In this document: one piece after another, positions 1-5,959 of the stretch
Layout: the number at the start of each line of letters is the position of its first letter
How positions within the stretch are numbered: position 1 is the first letter of the stretch
Assembly (NCBI GenBank): GCA_029259995.1
Contig: JAJDEC010000335.1
Location: forward strand, 1 to 13,534
Source of the DNA: Phycisphaerae bacterium
GTDB taxonomy: Bacteria > Planctomycetota > Phycisphaerae > UBA1845 > UTPLA1
Direction of reading: 5' to 3'
Length of the DNA: 13,534 nt
Notes under the pieces: model-generated
What the model was told of the DNA's origin: nothing
What the model saw: the letters and a program-made list of their open reading frames with translations, nothing else
The model's database searches: none
Program-made: the position numbers and the translations under genes

Positions 1-261
1 CCGTTCCCCGTCATCAACCACGAGCCCGAGTATCTCGGCAAAGGGCTCGGATTCCAGAAGCACCCGGCGCCCCACGTGTATCCAGCCGACGACGATTCGA
101 TTTTCACTGACCGCGACCCAGACGGCGTCAGACGCAGACGCCGATAGAATCGACATGCGCGATCGTATCGCGGCATCCGTTGTCGGATAGCCCAGTTGTT
201 CGGAGAGTCGCACGACGGCCGCGACGTCTGCCTCACCGAATGCACGGATCTCAATTGACAC
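1..261 (-). CDS. GNAT-family N-acetyltransferase, N-terminal part (cut by window edge)
   Basis: Reading leftward from a GTG at 261, the frame is open for 87 codons to the window edge. The product starts VSIEIRAFGEADVAAVVRLS and continues with a helix pair, then strands around residues 47-51 (VWVAV), 56-62 (RIVVGWI) and 76-82 (EILGLVV). The order 'IRxFxxxD', 'WVAVxxxxIVGW' and 'ILGLVVDDGER' is that of GNAT acetyltransferases: beta1, helices, beta2-beta3, then beta4 leading to the acetyl-CoA-binding R/Q-x-x-G-x-G/A loop. That loop would begin just outside the window, so catalysis cannot be judged. An AGGCGGGG stretch before the GTG is a usable ribosome binding site. The gene begins 10 bases after the purH stop, so the two are probably co-transcribed. 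The acyl acceptor is unknown. The family call is fairly secure, any finer call is not possible. Confidence 0.72.
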   Translation of the reverse strand, partial: MSIEIRAFGEADVAAVVRLSEQLGYPTTDAAIRSRMSILSASASDAVWVAVSENRIVVGWIHVGRRVLLESEPFAEILGLVVDDGER

Positions 262-271
262 GCCGCCCCGC

Positions 272-1987
272 CTAATGCTTGAAGTGTCGCGTCCCTGTCA
301 TGATCATCGCGATTCCCCGTTCGTCCGCAGCCGCGACAACTTCCTCGTCTCGCTTGCTGCCGCCCGGCTGAATGATCGCCGTCACGCCGGCGTCGATCAG
401 AGTGTCGAGACCGTCCCGGAACGGGAAGAACGCATCGCTCGCGGCGACGGCGCCCGCCAGCTTGTCGCCGTGGCCGTTCTCCTTCGCCAGCCACGTGGCG
501 ATCCGGCAACTCATCACCCGCGACATCTGCCCCGCCCCGTTGCCGATCAGCATGTTGTCCTTGCAGATCGTGATGGCATTGCTCTTGGTGTGCTTGCACA
601 CAAGCCACGCGAGACGCAGGTCCACCAGTTCCGCCTCGGTCGGCGCCCGGCCCGTAACGACTTGCCAGTCCGATTGATTGAGACCGATCAGGTTCGGGGA
701 CTGAATCAGCATTCCGCCGGCGATCCGCTTGCAGTCGAAGCTCTCATCGGTCGGAGCCTCGTCCACATTGCCGATTTCGATAAGCCGAACGCGCTGGCCC
801 CATTTCTTGGAGGACCGAATGATGCGCACGGCGTCGTCGTCGAAAGAGGTTGCGATAATGACTTCGACGAAGAATGCCTGGGGCGGATGCTCGCACGTGC
901 CTGCGGCGATACCGTCCTTGAATTTCTGCAGCGTGCCCATGACGACTTTGGCGAATTCGGCATCGACTTTGAAATTCACGGCGAGAACCCCACCCATCGC
1001 CGCATTCGGATCACCCAGATACGCCCGACGATAGGCCTCAATCGGATCCTCGGCGACGCCCACACCGCAGGCATTTGTGTGTTTGATGAAGACGCACGTC
1101 GGCGCCGCATAGACGGCCGGAAGGCCGATTTCCCGATGGATTTCCGCGCAGAGCCCAATGGCAGAGTCGGCATCCACGTAATTGTTGTACGACATGGCCG
1201 TCGTCTGGCCGTCGTCGTCTTCTCCCACGGCGAATCCGTCGGTCGACGTCAGATCGAGCGGATTGGTGTCGCCATACATTGACATCATTTCCGCCGTCTG
1301 ATGTGAGTTTTCTCCATATCGAAGCGAGCCCCAGCTCCAGAGCCGGATCGTATGGACGAGCGGGTTCTCGTCTTCACCGTCACGACTCAACCACGAGGCG
1401 ACGACAGAGTCATAATGCGCCGTCTCCCAGAACGCCCCAAAGCCGTTAGAGGCATATAGATCTCGCCAACTTTCGTCGTCCCCCTCGTCACGAAAAGTTC
1501 GCATGGCATCCAGCACGACACCGTACAGATGGGCCTGATCCACAACCAGCACATGCTTGTGATTCTTCGCCGCCGCCCGCAGCATGCAGGGCCCGCCGAT
1601 GTCGATCATCTCGATCGCTTCCTCAAACGTGCATCCCTCGCGAGCAATCGTCTCCTCAAACGGATACAAGTTCACAACCACCATATCAATCGGCTTGATC
1701 CCGTGCTCCGCCAACTGCCGCATGTGCTCGGGATTGTCCCGGTCCGCCAGGATCCCCGCATGGATCTTCGGATGCAGCGTCTTCACGCGGCCATCGAGCA
1801 ATTCCGGAAAACCCGTGACTTCCTCGACCATCGTCACGGGAATCCCCGCGTCCTTCAGATGCTTCGCCGTTCCGCCCGTGGAAATGATCTCAATGCCGAA
1901 CTCGTCGACAAGCGATCGGGCGAAATCCGAAATCCCGGTCTTATCGAATACAGCGATCAACGCTCTCTTGATGGACGTAGCGGCCAT
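272..1987 (-). CDS. purH: Bifunctional AICAR formyltransferase / IMP cyclohydrolase PurH
   Basis: This enzyme catalyses the last two steps of de novo IMP synthesis in the cytoplasm: formylation of AICAR with 10-formyl-THF, then ring closure. The 571-residue product has the full two-domain layout. Residues about 6-200 are the MGS-like cyclohydrolase domain, with ALIAVFDKTGI (10-20), ISTGGT (35-40), the signature GRVKTLHPKIHAG (66-78) and IDIGGPCMLRAAAKN (128-142). The transformylase domain has RYGENSHQ (223-230), SYNNYVDADSA (266-276), the catalytic Lys-His pair at 302-303 in IKHTNACG, SDAFFPF (517-523), QPGGS (540-544) and the C-terminal TGTRHFKH (564-571). It is about 40 residues longer than E. 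coli PurH (about 529), through small insertions in the transformylase half. The ATG at 1987 is preceded six bases upstream by AGGGG, a good ribosome binding site. The preceding gene ends in a terminator, so purH needs its own promoter, which I cannot place firmly. A GNAT gene follows 10 bases downstream. Confidence 0.98.
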   Translation of the reverse strand: MAATSIKRALIAVFDKTGISDFARSLVDEFGIEIISTGGTAKHLKDAGIPVTMVEEVTGFPELLDGRVKTLHPKIHAGILADRDNPEHMRQLAEHGIKPIDMVVVNLYPFEETIAREGCTFEEAIEMIDIGGPCMLRAAAKNHKHVLVVDQAHLYGVVLDAMRTFRDEGDDESWRDLYASNGFGAFWETAHYDSVVASWLSRDGEDENPLVHTIRLWSWGSLRYGENSHQTAEMMSMYGDTNPLDLTSTDGFAVGEDDDGQTTAMSYNNYVDADSAIGLCAEIHREIGLPAVYAAPTCVFIKHTNACGVGVAEDPIEAYRRAYLGDPNAAMGGVLAVNFKVDAEFAKVVMGTLQKFKDGIAAGTCEHPPQAFFVEVIIATSFDDDAVRIIRSSKKWGQRVRLIEIGNVDEAPTDESFDCKRIAGGMLIQSPNLIGLNQSDWQVVTGRAPTEAELVDLRLAWLVCKHTKSNAITICKDNMLIGNGAGQMSRVMSCRIATWLAKENGHGDKLAGAVAASDAFFPFRDGLDTLIDAGVTAIIQPGGSKRDEEVVAAADERGIAMIMTGTRHFKH

Positions 1988-2007
1988 GCGGCACCCCTGG
2001 ATTCAAC

Positions 2008-2028
2008 GATTCCCCCAAGTCGGGAATC
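2008..2028 (-). promoter_or_regulatory. Short hairpin in the purH leader
   Basis: A perfect 7-base inverted repeat (arms 2008-2014 and 2022-2028, loop of 7) lies between the poly-T of the upstream terminator and the purH ribosome binding site. It could be a leader hairpin or an operator half-site pair. No known purine-repressor or riboswitch consensus was recognised in it. Confidence 0.3.
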
Positions 2029-2069
2029 AAAAAAAGCGGCCGACTCGTCACGAAGACGCGTCGACCGCT
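2029..2069 (-). terminator. Rho-independent terminator of the propeller-protein gene
   Basis: Read on the minus strand, a 10-base stem (2060-2069 pairing with 2035-2044, one G-U wobble) encloses an inner 4-base stem (2055-2058 with 2046-2049) and a small loop, and is followed directly by seven T residues (2035-2029). It lies about 70 bases after the stop of the 2139-3938 gene and 40 bases before purH. This is a textbook intrinsic terminator. If a purH promoter lies at 2070-2138, the same hairpin would sit in the purH leader and could act as an attenuator. Confidence 0.88.
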
Positions 2070-2138
2070 AAGGGTATCCAAATGTGAGCCACTGGCAATC
2101 AATCGGCGCGGGATCCGGCGAGCCCCGCCGACAAATGA

Positions 2139-3938
2139 TTACCAGTCGTCGTCGTCATCCGAGTCGTCTTCAGAATCCTCGTCGTCGGCGTCCTTGTCCT
2201 TCTTCTCGTCGTCCTTTTTTTCCTCGTCGTCATCCCAGACATCCTCCTCGTCCTCCTTGGACTCCGGCTTGGGCTTGACGTCCTCCTTGACCTTCTTGGG
2301 CTTCTTGACCGCCTTTGGCTTCAGCTTGCCGTCCTCGCCCACAACGTTTCGCGTACCGACCGGCATTCGATTGCTCGTGCTGATCAGCCAGTCGTCATCG
2401 TCAAGGAACGAATACGCCGGGCGCTCCGCCGGCCGCGCCGCCTCAGCCCGCGCCGCCGCTTCCGCCTCACGCTTCTGCTTGGCGTCGGCCAGAAGCGTAT
2501 TCAGCCGTCGCGCCTTCTCGTCGTTCTGAAGCACCAGTGCCAGCTGGGAAGGTCGCAAATACGGAGCGTCCTTCGGCCGCAGGCAGGTCATGCGACCGTC
2601 CCGCGTACCGACGATCACCAGTTGATTCTCCACGTTCGCCATCGCGAAATCGGCGGAGGGGATATCGATGGTCCCGACTTCCTCGCCATCTTTCACCTTG
2701 ACGCGAATCAGTTTCCGACCGGCCGATTCCCAGAGGTACGCCTCGTCGTCCATTCTCGCAAGAAATTCTGCCGACCCGGGACGATTCCATTTCTCGGCCC
2801 CGTCTTCCAGACTCACGGCGAACAAACCGGCGGAAGTTCGATGGAAAACCAGATCGCCCGAAGCCACCGGCGATTTTTCCGGAGGATCGTCAAAACGATG
2901 CTGCCAGACACGATCGCCCGCGCGTCGCGGGGAATCGTCCATTCGAATGCGCTGCAGGCAATACAGGGATCGATCGTTCGACGCGACCAGGACATGATCC
3001 TCCGTCACGACGGGCGACAGGAAAATCGCGCCCTCCGTTTGAAATTCGAAGATGCGCTCCCGGCGTCGCTGAGTCGCGGCCGCGCATCGACCGTCCAGAT
3101 CGCAGAAGTAGAGGTTTCCACCGTGGAGCACTGCCGCGGCGGACATGTTGCCGGGCGTCGACACCTGCCAGTTCTGAAATCCCGACAGAAACCGAATCGA
3201 ATACATGCGTTCGTTCGCCGCGCCGACAAACATGTCTTCGTCATTGGCAACCGCCGGACTCGCGGGAGCGAACGGCAGCTTCACGGCGTCGATCGGAACG
3301 CCGATGTCGCCCCAGATCCGATCCCCCGAACGCACGCGCTCAGTTCGTTCGTCCTGAAGAATTCGGCCCTTGCTCGTTCGATCGCCGATGACAGTGATCT
3401 TGATTCTCGCAAACGCCTCGGTACTTCGCGCCGAGTTTCCGCTTGCGCTGATGACGTCGAGGACATCGTCAAGACGAACACCGTGCGCACGGCCCAGTGA
3501 GATTTCGGCGACGTCGTGCGCGACTGTAATGACAACGCCACGCAACTTGCGCGGCTGTTCCGCCGGCTGCCCCGTTCGCCGATCGACAACCTTGACGGAT
3601 CCTGGTCCCGTGAAGAAGGCAAAATTCTCGGAATGCGTCGGCCCGACGACTGTCTGCCCGGGATCAGCCACGCGCGTCACCCAGCGAACGACGCCCGTTC
3701 CCGCATGAACCGCAACAACGATGTTGGATGGCGAGATCAGGTAAATGTTGTCATCCACCAGCGTTGCACGCGTGGCGAATTCCGCAGCCGGCATCGGCGC
3801 GTTGGCATGCCAGAAGCTCTGCATGCCGATACGCTCTGCCGACTCGGGCTTCACCAACGTCTGCCCGAACACTGGAATCGCACTGAATGCAAATGCGCCG
3901 ATCAAGATCGCCGTCGCGATCCGTTTACGTAGTATCAT
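2139..3938 (-). CDS. Secreted PQQ-type beta-propeller protein with FlgT-C-like insert and acidic tail
   Basis: A 599-residue exported protein of unknown specific role. Residues 1-25 form a signal peptide (basic MILRKR, hydrophobic core, likely cleavage after VFG at 25). Residues about 55-455 carry propeller blades of the PQQ/WD-like kind: DDNIYLISPSNIVVAVHAGTG (62-82), NDEDMFVGAANERMYSI (232-248), EDHVLVASNDRSLYCL (313-328), GDLVFHRTSAGLFAVSLEDG (361-380) and NQLVIVGTRDGRMTCL (438-453). Between blades, residues 132-210 look like a FlgT C-terminal-type beta domain (AEISLG, HGV, GRIL, SGDRI). An Ala/Glu-rich helix (473-505) leads to a Lys/Pro-rich linker and an extremely acidic C-terminus (about 557-599) ending in five Asp and a Trp. 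The ATG at 3938 has GAGGAG eight bases upstream. It is transcribed away from the coiled-coil gene at 4529, which bears the same beta domain. BamB-like scaffold or envelope sensor roles are conceivable, and none is proven. Confidence 0.88.
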   Translation of the reverse strand: MILRKRIATAILIGAFAFSAIPVFGQTLVKPESAERIGMQSFWHANAPMPAAEFATRATLVDDNIYLISPSNIVVAVHAGTGVVRWVTRVADPGQTVVGPTHSENFAFFTGPGSVKVVDRRTGQPAEQPRKLRGVVITVAHDVAEISLGRAHGVRLDDVLDVISASGNSARSTEAFARIKITVIGDRTSKGRILQDERTERVRSGDRIWGDIGVPIDAVKLPFAPASPAVANDEDMFVGAANERMYSIRFLSGFQNWQVSTPGNMSAAAVLHGGNLYFCDLDGRCAAATQRRRERIFEFQTEGAIFLSPVVTEDHVLVASNDRSLYCLQRIRMDDSPRRAGDRVWQHRFDDPPEKSPVASGDLVFHRTSAGLFAVSLEDGAEKWNRPGSAEFLARMDDEAYLWESAGRKLIRVKVKDGEEVGTIDIPSADFAMANVENQLVIVGTRDGRMTCLRPKDAPYLRPSQLALVLQNDEKARRLNTLLADAKQKREAEAAARAEAARPAERPAYSFLDDDDWLISTSNRMPVGTRNVVGEDGKLKPKAVKKPKKVKEDVKPKPESKEDEEDVWDDDEEKKDDEKKDKDADDEDSEDDSDDDDDW

Positions 3939-4060
3939 CTTTCAAACTCCTCGCGGCGGGAAAGGCGGAGACGTAAGGCCTCGGCGCTGACCAACGGATG
4001 GCGGGATTCGGGGCCGCGCACGTCCCCCCCGGGGATTCGCGGCCTTGGCGATGTGGTATC

Positions 4061-4082
4061 GCCCTACCCAATGTAATAGGGC
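4061..4082. promoter_or_regulatory. Inverted repeat, candidate operator
   Basis: Perfect 6-base arms GCCCTA and TAGGGC (4061-4066 and 4077-4082) separated by 10 bases. The 22-base size and spacing fit a dimeric repressor site. It straddles the candidate -10 element of the leftward promoter at 4070-4099. No known regulator consensus was recognised. Confidence 0.35.
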
Positions 4083-4099
4083 TCACGCCGCAGGGTCAA
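4070..4099 (-). promoter_or_regulatory. Candidate promoter for the propeller-protein gene
   Basis: On the minus strand, TTGACC (4099-4094) is followed after 18 bases by TACATT (4075-4070). The -35 matches the sigma70 consensus at five of six positions and the -10 at four of six. It would give a leader of about 125 bases before the ATG at 3938. The fit is moderate and no other better site was seen. Confidence 0.4.
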
Positions 4100-4279
4100 G
4101 CAATTGCGAAGTGGAAGTCACGACATGCGTTCGGCTTATGGGCGGTCCCGATCACGAGCGTCCGCAAACGCTCTCGACCGCCGTCCCCTCGCCGCGTCCG
4201 CCAATCATGGCCCGATGGCTCTGATTTCGGCGTCCATGGTCCGACAATCCGGACTCAGAAGTATCGTCGGCTCGAACAC

Positions 4280-4308
4280 TTGCAAATGCTGCGCGAGCGG
4301 GGGATAAT
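4280..4308 (+). promoter_or_regulatory. Strong candidate sigma70 promoter for the coiled-coil gene
   Basis: TTGCAA (4280-4285), a 17-base spacer, and GATAAT (4303-4308) match the housekeeping consensus at five of six positions in the -10 and four of six in the -35, with ideal spacing. Transcription would begin near 4315, giving a leader of roughly 214 bases before the GTG at 4529. That leader has no credible reading frame. It contains three copies of the octamer AGCCGAGC (4391-4398, 4418-4425, 4491-4498). The rest of 3939-4528 holds the leftward promoter and its inverted repeat. I see no gene in this 590-base stretch. Confidence 0.68.
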
Positions 4309-4528
4309 CAGTCATCGCTGTCGGAGCGCTGGCCAACGCGGCTGGGCGAATTTCCACCGTCAGCGACCTTCCTGCCTCCGTAGCTGCGAGAGCCGAGCGC
4401 TTTCCAAAGTCTATCGGAGCCGAGCAGCCAAAAACGCCCCGAGGGGGGGCTTGAGTGAGAGAAGCAACGCACAAGCATTCCACCGGCGGCAGCCGAGCTT
4501 TCACCGTTGACCATCCGGAGGTGACGTC

Positions 4529-5425
4529 GTGAGCGTCCTGACAAAAGTATTCGTATTGATTCTGACCGTTTTGTCGATCGCCCTGAGCATGCTCACCATC
4601 GGTACGATGGCGCGGCAGGAGAATTTCAGACAAAGCGCGGCCGCATGGAAAGCCGAGGCTGCAGCCGCCGTGGCACAGTCCGACGCCGTATCGGCCAACG
4701 CCCAGCTCGAACAGCAGCGAGCACTTGCACGCCTGGAAGACAATCAGGCAGAGCTCACGCGGCTTCGAAGCGACATCAATGATTTCCGCATCAAGCTGGC
4801 AAACGCCGACCAGAAAATCGCCAGCGCGACGAATCAGCTCAACAACGAGCAGGCGCAGGCCACGAGCCTCGCCGAACACAACAAACTGCTCGAAACGGCA
4901 CGAACCCGGGAACAGGAACTCGTCGCCAAGTTGTCCGAGCGAAACTCGCGACTCACACGGGAAAACATCGATCTGAATGACCGCGTCAAAGAGCTGACCG
5001 CCAATATGGCCATGGCTCAATCCCGCGTTCGAGCCTTGAAAGAACAACTCGGCGGCGGCATGGGTGAAGCCTACGGCGCAGCCCCTGTCAGGCAGATTCC
5101 CGGCGGCTCCGCAATCGTCCAGTCCTACACGCCGAGTGCTTCGACGCCCATCGGCCTCTCTGATATCACGGCCCCGATTCGCGGGGAAGTCACGGCAGTC
5201 CGCGGCGATCTCGCCGAAATCTCTGTCGGCAGTGCAGACGGCGTCGGGCACGGAATGCGATTCCTGCTCTATCGCCGAACCGGCGGCGCCCCGAAGTATG
5301 TCGGCACATTGCGAGTCACGGCCGTCGAGGCCAACGTCGCGGCCGGCGTGATCGAACAGTCGGACGGCGACATCAGCGTCGGTGACGCTGCTCGCGATCA
5401 GGCCAGCTTTGCCATGGGCGGCTGA
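4529..5425 (+). CDS. Membrane-anchored coiled-coil protein with FlgT-C-like domain (MreC-like topology)
   Basis: 298 residues. A short N-terminus (MSVLTK) precedes one membrane helix (about 7-26, VFVLILTVLSIALSMLTIGT). Residues about 35-175 form a long coiled coil, rich in Ala, Glu, Gln, Arg and Leu, with heptad-like stretches such as LEDNQAELTRLRSDINDF. A Gly/Pro/Ser linker (175-212) leads to a compact beta domain (about 214-288) with RGEVTAVRGDLAEISVGSADG, a GVxxG turn, GTLRVTAVEANVAAGVIEQ and ISVGD. This domain aligns with residues 132-210 of the divergent propeller protein and resembles the FlgT C-terminal domain. One helix, a coiled coil and a beta domain is also the plan of MreC, and mreB lies two genes downstream, but I see no true MreC homology. 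The GTG start at 4529 is chosen because GGAGG ends seven bases before it. Probably a cell-envelope structural or scaffolding protein. Function inferred only. Confidence 0.88.
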   Translation: MSVLTKVFVLILTVLSIALSMLTIGTMARQENFRQSAAAWKAEAAAAVAQSDAVSANAQLEQQRALARLEDNQAELTRLRSDINDFRIKLANADQKIASATNQLNNEQAQATSLAEHNKLLETARTREQELVAKLSERNSRLTRENIDLNDRVKELTANMAMAQSRVRALKEQLGGGMGEAYGAAPVRQIPGGSAIVQSYTPSASTPIGLSDITAPIRGEVTAVRGDLAEISVGSADGVGHGMRFLLYRRTGGAPKYVGTLRVTAVEANVAAGVIEQSDGDISVGDAARDQASFAMGG

Positions 5426-5466
5426 TCCGAGAATCGGATTCCGTCGCAAACGCGGGCATTTTGCCC
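5425..5466 (+). other. Two small hairpins after the coiled-coil gene
   Basis: A 6-base stem with a GAA loop (5425-5430 with 5434-5439) overlaps the stop codon, and a 5-base stem (5454-5458 with 5462-5466) follows. Neither is followed by a T tract, so they are not convincing intrinsic terminators. They may only partly reduce read-through into the small membrane-protein gene 75 bases on. Confidence 0.3.
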
Positions 5467-5540
5467 TCTGCGAATCGATCCCTGGGTTGTGAATTCATCC
5501 GGCATGACCGGACGACGAAAAACGGAACGGAGTGCATACG

Positions 5541-5705
5541 ATGGCCAATATGCCAGGTGGATCCTACGGATCACGCGGAAAGTCTGACAACGATATCTAC
5601 ACGGCACTCGTCATCATCGCGTGCGGTGTTGCGAGTCTGGCGATCGGTTTCGTCTGCTACAAAGCCGTTGAATTGCTCGGCAGCATTCCCAGTTTCAAAT
5701 TCTAG
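5541..5705 (+). CDS. Small single-pass membrane protein (54 aa)
   Basis: An ATG at 5541, with GGAG eight bases upstream (5529-5532), opens a 54-codon frame ending in TAG at 5703-5705. The product has a polar, glycine-rich N-terminus (MANMPGGSYGSRGKSDND), one clear hydrophobic helix (about 20-47, with TALVIIACGVASLAIGFVCY at its core) and a short tail SIPSFKF. Good ribosome binding site, a compact hydrophobic segment flanked by polar ends, and its position between a membrane coiled-coil gene and mreB on the same strand support a real gene. No family was recognised. Cys 28 and Cys 39 lie in the helix. The three genes may form an envelope or cell-shape module, with this protein as a small membrane adaptor (inference). 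Strong hairpins follow immediately. Confidence 0.75.
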   Translation: MANMPGGSYGSRGKSDNDIYTALVIIACGVASLAIGFVCYKAVELLGSIPSFKF

Positions 5706-5718
5706 ATCGTGCTTCTTT

Positions 5719-5771
5719 CGAGGCAGCCCGTTCGCGGCTGCCTCGGCAACGCGCTTCGCAATGCGAAGCGC
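5719..5771 (+). terminator. Two adjacent strong hairpins after the small membrane-protein gene
   Basis: Hairpin one has perfect 10-base arms (5719-5728 and 5736-5745) with a 7-base loop. Hairpin two has 8-base arms (5751-5758 and 5764-5771) with a 5-base loop. They begin 14 bases after the stop codon. No run of T follows either on the plus strand, so they may be a non-canonical terminator, an RNA 3'-end stabiliser or a repeat element rather than a classic intrinsic terminator. They separate this gene from mreB. Confidence 0.5.
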
Positions 5772-5837
5772 ACGCCTACGCCCTTTCCAACATTTCACAA
5801 CCGACTTCGGTTCCATCAACAATTTCCTGACCCTCCC

Positions 5838-5866
5838 ATGACGCGCCAACGTATGGCGTGTAGAAT
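5838..5866 (+). promoter_or_regulatory. Candidate mreB promoter with internal inverted repeat
   Basis: ATGACG (5838-5843), 17 bases, TAGAAT (5861-5866): four of six and five of six matches to the sigma70 elements. Transcription would begin near 5873, about 87 bases before the TTG start. The spacer is an inverted repeat (8-base arms 5841-5848 and 5854-5861, one G-T), which could be an operator. Confidence 0.45.
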
Positions 5867-5959
5867 GCGTCGCAGATGAGGAAGCGTTTGCAGGCCTCCG
5901 CGCCGTAATCATGTCGGCGAATCAACTGTTTCGACCATAAGCAGAGAGGGACCTCGGCT

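Noticed and set aside
275..1282. 335-codon open frame on the plus strand inside purH
   Set aside because: Arg/His/Asp-rich antisense shadow of a complete, conserved purH; no domain or ribosome binding site.
2622..3500. 292-codon plus-strand frame across the propeller gene
   Set aside because: Composition is a reverse-complement artefact of a GC-rich gene whose minus-strand frame has signal peptide and blade repeats.
3998..4510. 170-codon plus-strand frame in the divergent intergenic region
   Set aside because: Arg/Ser/Pro-rich, no domain, no ribosome binding site, and it runs over both candidate promoters.
4205..5449. 414-codon minus-strand frame opposite the coiled-coil gene
   Set aside because: Overlaps a gene with strong ribosome binding site, membrane helix and coiled coil; the antisense product is Cys/Arg/Gly-rich and featureless.
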